NCBI RefSeq assembly: GCF_018491765.1
Contig: NZ_JABWCU010000010.1
Coordinates: 62,001-126,000, forward strand
Length of the DNA stretch: 64,000 bases
Source: Novosphingobium profundi
GTDB lineage: Bacteria > Pseudomonadota > Alphaproteobacteria > Sphingomonadales > Sphingomonadaceae
Direction of reading: 5' to 3'
The translations under genes were made by a program, and so were the position numbers. The first letter of the stretch is position 1. The number at the start of each line of letters is the position of its first letter. The notes below the pieces were generated by a model. The model was not told the DNA's origin and made no database searches. It saw nothing but the letters and a program-made list of their open reading frames with translations. Shown in pieces: positions 53,159-62,405 of this stretch.

Positions 53159-55473
53159 CATCGATACACACTTTCCGGCGCAAGGCGCTCATGGGCGCGG
53201 CACTGGCGGCGACGCTGGCTGCATCGGGCATGGCGGTGGCGCGCGACGCGGCGCCAAACGCAACGCCGCCGAGCGAGGCGGCAGTGCGCGCGCGCGCCGA
53301 CGCGCTGATCGCGCAGATGACGCCGGAGGAAAAGGCCGGCCAGATCACGCAGTACTTCGATTTCCCCGATTCGCCCGAGGAAGCCAAGCGCGTCACCGAG
53401 GAAATGGCGGCGGGCCGGGCGGGTTCGCTCCTGTTCGTGCACGATCCGGCCGAGCTCAACCGCCTGCAGCGCATCGCGGTCGAGAAGACCCGGCTCAAGA
53501 TCCCGCTGCTGTTCGGCTACGACGTGATCCACGGGTTGCGCACGATCATGCCCGTGCCGATCGCCATGGCCGCGAGCTGGGACCCCAAGCTGGCCGAAGA
53601 GGGCCAGGCCGTCGCCGCCACCGAAGCGCGCGCGGTGGGCCTGCACTGGGCCTTCGCGCCGATGGTCGACATCGCACGCGATCCGCGCTGGGGGCGTATC
53701 GTCGAGGGGGCGGGCGAGGATCCGTACCTGGGCAGCGCCATGGCTGCGGCGCAAGTGCGCGGCTTTCAGGGCGCCTACATCGGCAGCGCGGGCCACGTGA
53801 TTTCCGGCCCCAAGCATTTTGCCGGATATGGCGCGGCGATCGGCGGACGCGACTACGACGAAGTCAACTTGTCCGACAGCGAGCTGTGGAACGTCTACTT
53901 GAAGCCCTTCAAGGCGGCCGTCGATGCGGGCGCAGGCAATATCATGAGCGCCTACATGGGCCTCAACGGAGTGCCCGCCACCGGCAACCGCTGGCTTCTG
54001 ACCGAAGTCCTGCGCAAGGATTGGGGTTTCAAGGGCTTCGTCGTCACCGACGCGGGCGCGGCCTATGACCTCAAGACCCATGGCTATGCCGCCAGCACCG
54101 AGGACGCGGGCGTGCGGGCGCTGAGCGCGGGCGTCGACATGGAGATGGCGCCGCCCTTCGGCACCTCGGCGTTCAAGACCCTGCCCGGCTCGCTCGCGGC
54201 GGGCAAGATTACCACCGCCCAGCTCGACGATGCGGTGCGTCACGTGCTCGAAGCCAAGATCCGGATGGGCCTGTTCGAGAAGCCCTTCGTCGACCTTGCC
54301 AAGGCGAAGCGCGTGCTGGCCGATCCGGCGCACCGCGAGGTGGCCCGGATCGCGGCCGAGCGTTCGGCCGTCCTCCTGCGCAACGAAGCGGGCACGCTGC
54401 CTCTCCAGCGAAGCAGCCTGTCCTCGATCGCGGTGATCGGCCCGCTCGCCGATTCCGCGCGCGACACGGTCGGACCCTGGGTGTTCGACCAGGATGACGG
54501 CGAGACCGTCACCGTGCTGGCGGGGATCAAGGCCGAAGTCGGCAGCGGGGTGAAAGTCTCCTATTCGCCCGGCGTGACGATGCCCGCGCGCGTCAACAAG
54601 TCGATCTTCCAGTCGGACGAGCAGTTCGCGGCCGGCAAGGCGCAGGTCGTCGACGATACGGACGAGATCGCGCACGCGGTGGCCTTGGCCAAGGCCTCGG
54701 ACGTCGCGGTGCTGGTGCTGGGCGAGGGCCAGATCATGATCGGCGAGAACGCTTCGCGCTCCTCGCTCGATCTGCCCGGCCGTCAGCAGGACCTGCTCGA
54801 CGCGGTCATCGCCACCGGCAAGCCCGTGGTGGTGCTCCTGATGAGCGCGCGTCCGCTCGACCTCAAGGGCAGCAAGCCGGCCGCGCTGATGGACGTCTGG
54901 TATCCCGGTACGCAAGGCGGCACGGCCATCGCCAACCTGCTGTTCGGCAAAGTCTCGCCCGGCGGCAAGTTGCCCTACACCTGGCCGCGCGACATCGGTC
55001 AGGTGCCGCTAACTTACGCGCACCTCGCCACGCACCAGCCCAAGACGGTCGAGGAGCGCTACTGGAACGAATCCAACGCGCCGCTCTACCCCTTCGGCTA
55101 TGGCCTGAGCTATTCGACCTTCGCGTTCTCGAACCTCAAGGTGGACAAGGCCAGTGTCGCGCGCGGCGAGGCCGTTCCGGTTTCGGTCGAGGTGCGCAAC
55201 ACCGGGTCGGTCAAGGCCGACGAAGTGGCGCAGCTCTACATCCACCAGCGCCACGGCACGGCCGCGCGCCCGGTGCGCGAGCTCAAGGGCTTCGAGCGCG
55301 TGACGCTGGCGCCGGGCGAGAGCCGCACCGTGCACTTCACGCTGCGCCCCGAGGACCTGAGCTACTGGGCCGCCTCGACCCGCTCCTTCGTCGAGGATGC
55401 GACCACCTTCGACCTCTATGCCGGGGACAGCTCGCGCGCCGAACTGACAACCTCGTTCGAGGTGACCGGCTGA
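53155..55473 (+). CDS. bglX: Glycoside hydrolase family 3 beta-glucosidase, periplasmic
   Basis: The ATG at 53155 follows AGGGA. The 772-residue, BglX-like enzyme has a signal peptide (about residues 1-28), the GH3 N-terminal barrel (PLLFGYDVIHGLRTIMP, HWAFAPMVDIARDPRWGRIVEGAGEDPYL, KHFAGYGAAIGGRDY), the nucleophile Asp in GFVVTDAGA, a C-terminal sandwich domain (LVLGEGQIMIGENASRSSLDLPG, with the acid/base region) and a fibronectin-like end (PLYPFGYGLSYSTF, LKGFERVTLAPGE). It cleaves terminal beta-glucosides. It follows a LacI-type regulator and operator, and so is probably induced by its sugar. The symbol is assigned by resemblance only. Confidence 0.9.
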   Translation: MTSIHTFRRKALMGAALAATLAASGMAVARDAAPNATPPSEAAVRARADALIAQMTPEEKAGQITQYFDFPDSPEEAKRVTEEMAAGRAGSLLFVHDPAELNRLQRIAVEKTRLKIPLLFGYDVIHGLRTIMPVPIAMAASWDPKLAEEGQAVAATEARAVGLHWAFAPMVDIARDPRWGRIVEGAGEDPYLGSAMAAAQVRGFQGAYIGSAGHVISGPKHFAGYGAAIGGRDYDEVNLSDSELWNVYLKPFKAAVDAGAGNIMSAYMGLNGVPATGNRWLLTEVLRKDWGFKGFVVTDAGAAYDLKTHGYAASTEDAGVRALSAGVDMEMAPPFGTSAFKTLPGSLAAGKITTAQLDDAVRHVLEAKIRMGLFEKPFVDLAKAKRVLADPAHREVARIAAERSAVLLRNEAGTLPLQRSSLSSIAVIGPLADSARDTVGPWVFDQDDGETVTVLAGIKAEVGSGVKVSYSPGVTMPARVNKSIFQSDEQFAAGKAQVVDDTDEIAHAVALAKASDVAVLVLGEGQIMIGENASRSSLDLPGRQQDLLDAVIATGKPVVVLLMSARPLDLKGSKPAALMDVWYPGTQGGTAIANLLFGKVSPGGKLPYTWPRDIGQVPLTYAHLATHQPKTVEERYWNESNAPLYPFGYGLSYSTFAFSNLKVDKASVARGEAVPVSVEVRNTGSVKADEVAQLYIHQRHGTAARPVRELKGFERVTLAPGESRTVHFTLRPEDLSYWAASTRSFVEDATTFDLYAGDSSRAELTTSFEVTG

Positions 55474-55501
55474 CGCCCGGCCCGGGCATACCCGCCGGGC
55501 G
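55474..55501 (+). terminator. Hairpin after the GH3 gene
   Basis: A perfect 8-bp stem CGCCCGGC/GCCGGGCG with a 12-nt loop starts directly after the stop codon. It lacks a T-run. It sits in the gap between convergent GH3 and mesD genes. Confidence 0.5.
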
Positions 55502-55606
55502 TGTCGCATGGGGCACTTTCCCCTCAGGTGGTAGCACTTGACGGGAAAGTGCGTCAAAACAGAGGCCTGGAGCGGTCGATCGGATGCAATCTGATCGCAG
55601 ACCGCG

Positions 55607-56635
55607 CTAGTCGGCGAGTTCGCTGCGCACGATCGCCGCGCCCGCGGCCAGCGCGGCGAGCTTCGCTCGCGCGACGTGGCGCGGCAAGGGCGCCATGCCG
55701 CAATTGGTGGAGGGATAGAGCTTGTCGGCATCGACGAAGCGCAGCGCCGCGCGCAAGGTGCGGGCGACTTCCTCGGGCGTCTCGATCGTGTGGGAGGCCA
55801 CGTCGATCGCGCCCACCATCACCTTCTTGCCGCGAACGAGCTCGAGCAGGTCGATCGGCACGTGCGCGTTGTGGCATTCGAGCGAAACGATATCGAGCCG
55901 GGAGGCCTGCAGCCTGGGGAAGCTCTCCTCGTATTGCCGCCATTCGCGACCCAGCGTCTGCTTCCAGTCGGTATTGGCCTTGATGCCGTAGCCATAGCAG
56001 ATGTGCACGGCGGTCTCGCAGCTCAGGCCCTCGATCGCGCGTTCGAGCGCGGCCACGCCCCAGTCATTGACCTCGTCGAAGAAGACGTTGAAGGCGGGCT
56101 CGTCGAACTGGATGATGTCGACCCCGGCGGCTTCGAGATCGCGGGCTTCCTGATTGAGGATCGCGGCGAATTCCCAGGCCAGCTTCTCGCGGCTGCGGTA
56201 GTGCGCGTCGTGCAGCGTATCGACCATCGTCATCGGGCCGGGCAGGGCCCACTTGATCGGCTGGTCGGTCAGCGCGCGCAAGTACCGTGCATCCCGCGCA
56301 AAGACCGGCGCGGGACGCGCCACCGCGCCGACGACCGTGGGCACGCTCGCCTCGTAGCGATCGCGGATCCTGACCTGCGCGCGTCTGGCGAAGTCGACGC
56401 CGCTCAGGTGCTCGAGGAAGGTGGTGACGAAATGCTGGCGCGTCTGTTCGCCATCGCTCACGATGTCGATGCTGGCCCGGCGCTGTTCGTCGAGGGCGAG
56501 CCGCAAGGCGTCCCGCCGCGCCTCGGCAAGTTCGTCGCCCTCCAGCTTCCAGGGGGACCAAAGCGTTTCGGGCTCGGCGAGCCAGGAGGGCTTGGGCAGG
56601 CTGCCCGCGGTCGAGGTGGGGAGAAGTCTGGTCAT
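55607..56635 (-). CDS. mesD: MesD-type folate-independent methionine synthase (MetE core)
   Basis: The 342-residue protein is only the catalytic half of MetE (MetE itself is about 750 residues). It opens with LLPTSTAGSLPKPSWLAEPE. Zinc ligands fit the MetE set: His and Cys in VHICYGYG, Glu in VSLECHNAH, and Cys in STNCGMAPLP. Partnership with a DUF1852 gene identifies the MesD class, which makes methionine from homocysteine without folate and is reported to need MesX and oxygen. The start at 56635 matches the family; an ATG at 56665 overlapping the mesX stop (ATGA) is an alternative. Confidence 0.85.
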   Translation of the reverse strand: MTRLLPTSTAGSLPKPSWLAEPETLWSPWKLEGDELAEARRDALRLALDEQRRASIDIVSDGEQTRQHFVTTFLEHLSGVDFARRAQVRIRDRYEASVPTVVGAVARPAPVFARDARYLRALTDQPIKWALPGPMTMVDTLHDAHYRSREKLAWEFAAILNQEARDLEAAGVDIIQFDEPAFNVFFDEVNDWGVAALERAIEGLSCETAVHICYGYGIKANTDWKQTLGREWRQYEESFPRLQASRLDIVSLECHNAHVPIDLLELVRGKKVMVGAIDVASHTIETPEEVARTLRAALRFVDADKLYPSTNCGMAPLPRHVARAKLAALAAGAAIVRSELAD

Positions 56636-56661
56636 GTCGGAATGCCTCGTATGGTGATGGG

Positions 56662-57648
56662 TCATGGCGCGCAGGGGCCCGGGCGCTGTTCAAGGAGCGC
56701 CTGGAAGGGTTTGATGAAGTGCTCTTCGGCGAACCGGCCTTGCGCGAGGCCAAGGTGGCTGCGCTCCTCGCGGTCGTAGTCGATCCGGGTCGAGGAATAG
56801 TCCGTGTGCGACAGGCTGGGCCGGAAGCACGCGCCCGCCGCCGCGTTGGCGTTGTAGATCTCGGGGCGGTAGATCTTCTGGAAGGTCTCCATCGTGGCGA
56901 TGGCGCCGATCAGTTCGAGAGGGGTGTAGTCGCTCGCCAGGTCGCCCCGGACGTAGAAGGCGAGGGGCGCAACGCTGCCTTCGGGCATGAAGAAACGCGC
57001 GCCAAGGCCCATCTTCGCGAAATAGCGGTCCGTGCGGGAGAGTTCGTCCTGGCGGTATTCGACGCCCAGCACCGGGTGGCGATTTCCCGTCCGGCGATAG
57101 GTCTGGCTGGTCGAGGCGCTGAGGCAGATCACCGGCGGCTTGGCGAACGCTTCGGTGTAGCTGCGCGACTGGACGAAGCGTTGGAAGAGGGTTCCATGCA
57201 AGGCGCCGAAATCCTCTGAGCCCTCGCGTCCGGTCCCGCTCGCCGCGAGCCGGGGAAGCAGGATGCTGAAATCGTAGTCGCGCACATAGGACGAGAAGCT
57301 GTTTCCGGTGATGCCCTCCAGGCAGGTGCCGCTGGCGGTGTCGCGGATCTGCGTGCTCAGCAGCTCCATGATGGGAAGAGCCTTGCCCTCGAAGATGGGA
57401 AGGCCCGCGATCTCGACCGAGACGATCCGCGTCGCCAGCGCGTAGCGGGCCGCCTCGGGATTGTCCCAATGGGCGAGCGCATTGAAGCGATTGTCGATCA
57501 TCTTCAGCGTCTTGCGCAAGTTTTCGCGTCGCTTCGCTCCGCGCGCGAGATTGGCGAAGTTGGTGGTGAGACGCGTCGCCTGCGCGGGCCGATAGTCTTC
57601 GTCGAAAGGGATGGTCTTGATGCGGAATTCGAGAGCTTCATCAATCAC
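56662..57648 (-). CDS. mesX: MesX (DUF1852), partner of MesD
   Basis: The chosen start is GTG at 57648, with AGGA nine bases upstream. It gives an N-terminus (VIDEALEFRIKTIPFDEDYRP) that fits DUF1852 proteins, whereas an ATG at 57708 adds 20 unlikely residues. Other family landmarks are TTNFANLARGAKRRENL, MIDNRFNALAHWDNPEAARYAL, YVRDYDFSILLPRL and TYRRTGNRHPVLGVEYRQDELSRTDRYF. MesX is required for MesD activity in methionine synthesis; its chemistry is not settled. A cobalamin riboswitch upstream should switch off both genes when B12 is present. Confidence 0.87.
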   Translation of the reverse strand: MIDEALEFRIKTIPFDEDYRPAQATRLTTNFANLARGAKRRENLRKTLKMIDNRFNALAHWDNPEAARYALATRIVSVEIAGLPIFEGKALPIMELLSTQIRDTASGTCLEGITGNSFSSYVRDYDFSILLPRLAASGTGREGSEDFGALHGTLFQRFVQSRSYTEAFAKPPVICLSASTSQTYRRTGNRHPVLGVEYRQDELSRTDRYFAKMGLGARFFMPEGSVAPLAFYVRGDLASDYTPLELIGAIATMETFQKIYRPEIYNANAAAGACFRPSLSHTDYSSTRIDYDREERSHLGLAQGRFAEEHFIKPFQALLEQRPGPCAP

Positions 57649-57990
57649 GGTGTGAAATCCTGATTGGGCCGGATCGAGGGCGCACGACGGCGCCTTCGGG
57701 CCGGCCATGCGAAAGGTCGGTCCGTCCGGAGGGATGGAGACGTGCTGGGGTGGGGACGCGCGCCGCGTCAGGCGGGGAGAATACCCCGCCGCACGGCGCG
57801 CGGGCGCATTCGTCGCTGCGGGGCGGTGGGCATCGGAAGGAAGAGCATCGGCCGGTTTACCTGCATCTGGCGGGCGGGAGGGCCGAAGAAGGAGCGCGCA
57901 AGACCACGAAAGACCCGAATGGCGCTGACGCCACGGGCCTTGCTTCAAGCGCGATCCACCGGAGGAACCCCCGTCCGAGGAACGTCATGC
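57649..57990 (-). promoter_or_regulatory. Long leader between B12 riboswitch and mesX
   Basis: About 340 nt separate the aptamer from the mesX start, far more than an aptamer next to its ribosome-binding site needs. A 7-bp hairpin GGCGGGG-N6-CCCCGCC at 57771-57790 may be part of the expression platform. It has no T-run, so the switch mechanism (termination or translation block) is unclear. No gene is supported here. Confidence 0.4.
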
Positions 57991-58189
57991 GTCGAAGGCA
58001 GGTCTCCTGGCTTGCGGGTCGTCATGGCGGCTCCGGCCTTCCCGCGCCTTTTGCAAAGGCCCAGTGACACGAAATGGAGCCACCACTCACCGCTTACAGT
58101 TGCGGGGGCAGCGCCGGATTCTGCCCCAGGGGGCACCACCGGCTTCCCGTCTTAGCCCCGCCGTCATGCCTGAGGCGGGGAACCTCGAC
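57991..58189 (-). ncRNA. Cobalamin riboswitch
   Basis: On the minus strand the region contains the conserved elements in order: GACGGGAAGCCGGTG, the B12 box CTGCCCCCGCAACTGTAAGC (near 58092-58111), GTCACTGGGCC, GCGGGAAGGCC and the closing GACCCGCAAGCCAGGAGACC. P1 can form between GTCGAGG at the 5' side and CCTTCGAC at the 3' side. It precedes mesX-mesD and should repress them when adenosylcobalamin is bound, when a B12-dependent synthase can serve instead. Confidence 0.95.
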
Positions 58190-58259
58190 AGGTTGCTTCA
58201 ACACCAGCTGCGCGCGCCTGTCAAGAAGGATATAAAGATATCTTTATATCTTGTATCCG

Positions 58260-59546
58260 TCATGTGTCCCCGGCAGCGGCGACACGTTCGGCGGCTTCCA
58301 TTACGCGCAGCACGTTGCCTCCGGCCAGTTTGGCGATGTCCGCATCGCTCCAGCCCCGGCGCATCAGTTCGCCCAGGAGCGCCGGATAAGTCGAGACATC
58401 GCCGAGCCCGATCGGAAGCTCGTTGCCCACGCCGTCGTAGTCCGAACCGATGCCGACATGCTCGATCCCGGCAACCTCCACGATGTGCGCGATATGATCG
58501 GCCACTTCGCCAAGCTGGACCTGGGGCTTGGGGTGCGCTTCGAGCCATGCGGCGTAATCGCGCGCAGCCTTTTCGGGCTGCCCGATGTCCAGCCCGCCAT
58601 AGGGAGGCGCGTTGAGGCGGATCTTCTCCGCGTCCGCATCCGCCGACCAGTGCCGATAGGCGTCCGAAACGTAGAGCGAGGCGTAGTTGACCATGACCAC
58701 GCCGCCGTGCGCGGCGATCAGGCGCAGCACGTCGTCGGAGACGTTGCGGGGGTGGTCGTTGATCGCGCGGGCACTCGAATGCGAGAAGATCACCGGCGCC
58801 TTGGACGTGGCGATGGCATCGCGCATCACCGCCTCGCTCACGTGGCTGACGTCGACCAGCATGCCGAGCCGGTTGAGTTCGCGCACCACATCCTTGCCGA
58901 AAGGTGTCAGGCCGTTGTGCTCGGGGTTGTCGGTCGCCGAATCCGCCCAGGCGATGTTGCGCGAATGGGTAAGCGTCAGGTAGCCCGCGCCAAGCGCGGC
59001 ATAGGCGCGCAGGACCGAGAGGCTGTTGTCGATCTGGCCACCGCCCTCGACCCCGATCATCGAGGCGATGCGGCCCGCCGCATGGGCCTTGCGCACGTCG
59101 GCGGCGGTGCGGGCGAGCGCGAAGGTCTCGGGATAGCGCGCCACGATCGAGCGCACCAGATCGATCTGTTCGAGCGTTTCGACCACCTGCTTGTCGCCCG
59201 GCAGATCGGGCGAGACCCAGACCGACCAGAACTGCCCCCCGACCCGGCCCCGGCGCAGGCGGGCAATGTCGGTGTTGTAGTGCGCCGGGCTGGCCGACAG
59301 GTCGCGCAAGTCGATCGTCCAGCGGGCATCGCCTTCGGTTTCGCGCAGCATCTCGGGCCAGTCGTTATGGCCATCGATCAAGGGTGTCGCCTTGAGCGCG
59401 CGTTCGACGCGCGCGGCGTAGTCGGTGACGCCCGGCGTTCCGGGCGCACCCGACGCGTCCGTCTTGGCGGCGGCCGGGGCCAGCGACGTCGAGGCCAGCA
59501 GCACGCCCGAGAGCAGCGCCGGGAACAGGAACGGGGCCTTGCGCAT
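58260..59546 (-). CDS. M19 renal-type membrane dipeptidase, exported
   Basis: The ATG overlaps the regulator's TGA by one base. The 428-residue protein has a signal peptide (residues 1-26). The binuclear zinc site of M19 dipeptidases is visible: DGHNDWP (HxD), GVEGGGQ (Glu), VDVSHVSE and IFSHSSAR (His), followed by NVSDDVLRLIAAHGGVVMVNY and HVGIGSDYDGVG. Members cleave dipeptides, often with a D-residue at the C-terminus. It is translated with the XRE-cupin regulator and is opposite a serine hydrolase, epimerase and peptide permease. Confidence 0.9.
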   Translation of the reverse strand: MRKAPFLFPALLSGVLLASTSLAPAAAKTDASGAPGTPGVTDYAARVERALKATPLIDGHNDWPEMLRETEGDARWTIDLRDLSASPAHYNTDIARLRRGRVGGQFWSVWVSPDLPGDKQVVETLEQIDLVRSIVARYPETFALARTAADVRKAHAAGRIASMIGVEGGGQIDNSLSVLRAYAALGAGYLTLTHSRNIAWADSATDNPEHNGLTPFGKDVVRELNRLGMLVDVSHVSEAVMRDAIATSKAPVIFSHSSARAINDHPRNVSDDVLRLIAAHGGVVMVNYASLYVSDAYRHWSADADAEKIRLNAPPYGGLDIGQPEKAARDYAAWLEAHPKPQVQLGEVADHIAHIVEVAGIEHVGIGSDYDGVGNELPIGLGDVSTYPALLGELMRRGWSDADIAKLAGGNVLRVMEAAERVAAAGDT

Positions 59547-60223
59547 CACTTCGCCTTTGCCTTTGCCGTGCTTGCGGATCGCGAGGGCGCCCCCTGCTGG
59601 CGCTGCTCTTCGTGGATATGGAGCATGGCCTCCATCAGCGTCTCGTCCGAGCTGGACATGACGCCAAGCACCTCGGCTTCCTCGCAGCCTTGCGCCGCGA
59701 GATAGGCGTGGCCCATGCTCGAATCGATGTAGAGCGATTGTCCGGCCTCGAGCGTGATGGGGTCGTAGAATTCGGTTTCCACCACGATCCGGCCACTCAG
59801 GACGTAGACGAACTCCTCGCCCGAATGGCGCACCAGATCGCCGAACTGCTCGGCGGAGCGCGCGCGGATCTTGGTGATCACCGGGACCATCCGCTTGCGG
59901 CGCAATTCGGTGCACAGATAGTAGTAATCGTAGTTGTCGGTCTCGACGCGGACCGAATGCGCGATGTCGCCGATGCTGCGCCGCGCGGTCACGGGCTGGG
60001 CGGTATCCTCGCCGTCCTCCGCGAAGAGCTCGGACATGCGCATGCCCAGCCGTTGCCCCAGCAACTGGAGCTTGTCGTAAGTCAGCGTCAGCCGGTCATG
60101 CTCGACCTTGGACAGGGTGGAGACCGGAATTCCGCTGCGCGCGCTCATTTCCTTCAGCGTCCATCCCTCGCGCGCGCGCAAGCCGCGCAGCAAGGCTCCC
60201 AGGGTCGGCGGCACATCGGACAA
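59546..60223 (-). CDS. XRE family regulator with cupin domain
   Basis: The start is TTG at 60223, seven bases after AAAGGA; a GTG three codons later is the alternative. The 225-residue protein has an N-terminal XRE helix-turn-helix (LRAREGWTLKEMSARSGIPVSTLSKVEHDRLTLTYDKL) and a C-terminal cupin (GEEFVYVLSGRIVVETEFYDPITLEAGQSLYID) that probably senses a small ligand. It is divergent from the peptidase-epimerase-permease operon and upstream of the dipeptidase gene, so it likely controls both arms. Confidence 0.87.
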   Translation of the reverse strand: MSDVPPTLGALLRGLRAREGWTLKEMSARSGIPVSTLSKVEHDRLTLTYDKLQLLGQRLGMRMSELFAEDGEDTAQPVTARRSIGDIAHSVRVETDNYDYYYLCTELRRKRMVPVITKIRARSAEQFGDLVRHSGEEFVYVLSGRIVVETEFYDPITLEAGQSLYIDSSMGHAYLAAQGCEEAEVLGVMSSSDETLMEAMLHIHEEQRQQGAPSRSASTAKAKAK

Positions 60224-60261
60224 ACTGGATTCCTTTCAGCCCATTGACGAAATTTCCATTA

Positions 60262-60277
60262 GGGATATTGTTGTCCC
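60262..60277. promoter_or_regulatory. GGGATATTGTTGTCCC dyad between divergent units
   Basis: The 4-bp arms GGGA/TCCC flank an AT-rich 8-bp centre, 40 nt from the regulator start and about 75 nt before the serine hydrolase gene. It is the most operator-like element in this gap. Confidence 0.35.
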
Positions 60278-60350
60278 AATCAGAAAATCTTTCCCCAACT
60301 GTATCGATGCATCGTGTCGGGCGCAACGGGGATGCGAAAGGGGTGGGGCA

Positions 60351-62405
60351 ATGACCCGTGGACGTACGAAGGGATTACTCGCAGCGGGCCTGATCGCCAC
60401 GCTGGCCGCTGGCGGTTCGATAGGCCTGGCGCAGGCGCCGGAGGGCAGCGGACCGCCGCGCGCCGACGCCGCCAGCGCCGCCGAGGCGCCCGCGCCCGGC
60501 GCCGCGCGGATCGTCTTGCCGCCGTCCACCCCGGCGGGGGCACACGCGCTCGAGGCGGCCGACGTGGATGCCTGGCTCGATGGCTACATGCCCTTTGCGC
60601 TTCACAGCAAGGACATCGCCGGTGCGGTGGTGACCGTGGTCAAGGACGGGCAGATCGTGGCGGCGCGCGGCTATGGGTATGCCGATATCGTCAAACGCAC
60701 GCCGGTCGATCCCGCCACGACGCTGTTTCGCCCCGGCTCGGTTTCCAAGCTGGTGACCTGGACCGCGGTGATGCAGCAGGTCGAAGCGGGCAAGATCGAC
60801 CTCGACGCGGACGTCAACACCTACCTCGATTTCACGATTCCGCCGCGCAACGGCCAGCCCATCACCATGCAGCAGATCATGACGCATACCGCCGGGTTCG
60901 AGGAGGCGATGAAGGACCTCATCACCGACAGGCAGGACGGGCTGATCCCGCTCGGGACGTATCTGAAGCGCTGGACGCCGACGCGGATCTTCGATGCGGG
61001 AACGACACCGGCCTATTCGAACTGGGCCACGTCGCTCGCGGGTTACGTGGTCGAGCGGACGTCGGGGATGTCCTTCGACGCCTACGTCGAGGCGCATATC
61101 TTCAGGCCGCTCGACATGACGACGGCAAGCTTCCGGCAGCCGCTTCCGGCAAACCTCAAGCCGCTCGTGGCGACGGGCTATCCGCGCGCGTCGCAAGACG
61201 CGCAGCCGTTCGAGGTGGTCATTCCGGCACCGGCGGGTTCGCTCTCCGCCTCCGGGCTGGACATGGCCAAGTTCATGATCGCGCATCTTGAAAATGGCCG
61301 GGGCCTGCTGAGGCCGCAAACCGCGGCGATGATGCACGACAGTCCGCTCGCCAAGGTGAACCCCGCCTCGCTGGTGCCGCCGCTCAACCGCATGGAACTG
61401 GGCTTCTTCGAGACCAATATCAACGGACGCGACGTCATCGCGCACCTGGGTGACACGAACAACTTCCACACCTCCCTGCACCTGTTCCGCAAGGAAGGCG
61501 TGGGCTTCTACGTCTCGTTCAACAGCGCGGGCAAGGAGGGCGGCGCCCATACCGTGCGCCAGCAGCTGTTCCAGGATTTCGCGGACCGCTATTTCCCGGC
61601 ACTCGCGCCGGCAAGCGCGAAGAAGGTGGATGCCAGCACGGCCGCCGCGCACGCCCGGATGATCTCGGGGCTGTGGGATTCGAGCCGTCGCGGCCATTCC
61701 AACTTCGTGGACATCCTCAACCTGTTCGACCAGACCGAAGTCGGTGTCGACAAGGACGGGGGCCTGCGCGTGCCGGCGCTGACCTCGCCGGGCGGCGGCG
61801 TGGAGACCTGGGACGAGGTCGAACCCTTCGTCTGGCACGAGCGCGGCGGACACGACCGGCTGGCCGCGCAAGTCGTGGATGGCCGTGTGGTGCGCTGGAG
61901 CTTCGATCTCGTTGCGCCCTTCACCGTGTTCGACCGCGTTTCCGTGTGGCGCTCGTCGGCCTGGTTGCTGCCGGCGATCTACGCGAGCCTGGCGATCCTG
62001 CTCCTGACCTTCCTGTCCTGGCCGGTGAGCGCCTTCGCGCGCTGGCGCTTCGGTGCACCGCTCAAGGTCGAGGGCAAGGCGCGCACGGCCTATCGCGCCA
62101 CGCGCCTCGGCGCCTTGCTGACCCTGGCCGCGGCGGGGGGATGGACCGCGTTCATCATCAGCGCGTTTTCCAACCTCTCGGTGCTCAGCGCGGCGAGCGA
62201 TGGCCTGCTCTGGTTCCTGAAGGGCGCGAGCGGCCTTGCCTTCGTCGGCATGGTCGTGGTGGCGGTGTGGAACGCGGCACTGACCTGGCGCGACGGACGC
62301 GGTTGGCTGGCGAGAAGCTGGAGCGGGCTGGTCGTGCTGGCCGCGTTGGTGCCGCTTTACGTGGCGCTGGTCTTCCACCTCCTCGTGCCCTCGGTGATGT
62401 ACTGA
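60351..62405 (+). CDS. Beta-lactamase/penicillin-binding-like serine hydrolase with membrane tail
   Basis: The ATG follows GGGGTGGGGCA. The 684-residue protein has a signal peptide and a class C beta-lactamase-type domain (about residues 75-410). The SxxK motif is Ser130-x-x-Lys133 in PGSVSKL, the YSN motif is at Tyr222, and HLGDTNN is a late motif. A lipocalin-like middle part and about four membrane helices at the C-terminus follow (WLLPAIYASLAILLLTFL, WTAFIISAFSNL, GLAFVGMVVVAVW, LVVLAALVPLYVALVFHLL). It is probably a D-amino-peptidase or esterase facing the periplasm. It is coupled by TGATG to the epimerase gene. Confidence 0.85.
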   Translation: MTRGRTKGLLAAGLIATLAAGGSIGLAQAPEGSGPPRADAASAAEAPAPGAARIVLPPSTPAGAHALEAADVDAWLDGYMPFALHSKDIAGAVVTVVKDGQIVAARGYGYADIVKRTPVDPATTLFRPGSVSKLVTWTAVMQQVEAGKIDLDADVNTYLDFTIPPRNGQPITMQQIMTHTAGFEEAMKDLITDRQDGLIPLGTYLKRWTPTRIFDAGTTPAYSNWATSLAGYVVERTSGMSFDAYVEAHIFRPLDMTTASFRQPLPANLKPLVATGYPRASQDAQPFEVVIPAPAGSLSASGLDMAKFMIAHLENGRGLLRPQTAAMMHDSPLAKVNPASLVPPLNRMELGFFETNINGRDVIAHLGDTNNFHTSLHLFRKEGVGFYVSFNSAGKEGGAHTVRQQLFQDFADRYFPALAPASAKKVDASTAAAHARMISGLWDSSRRGHSNFVDILNLFDQTEVGVDKDGGLRVPALTSPGGGVETWDEVEPFVWHERGGHDRLAAQVVDGRVVRWSFDLVAPFTVFDRVSVWRSSAWLLPAIYASLAILLLTFLSWPVSAFARWRFGAPLKVEGKARTAYRATRLGALLTLAAAGGWTAFIISAFSNLSVLSAASDGLLWFLKGASGLAFVGMVVVAVWNAALTWRDGRGWLARSWSGLVVLAALVPLYVALVFHLLVPSVMY

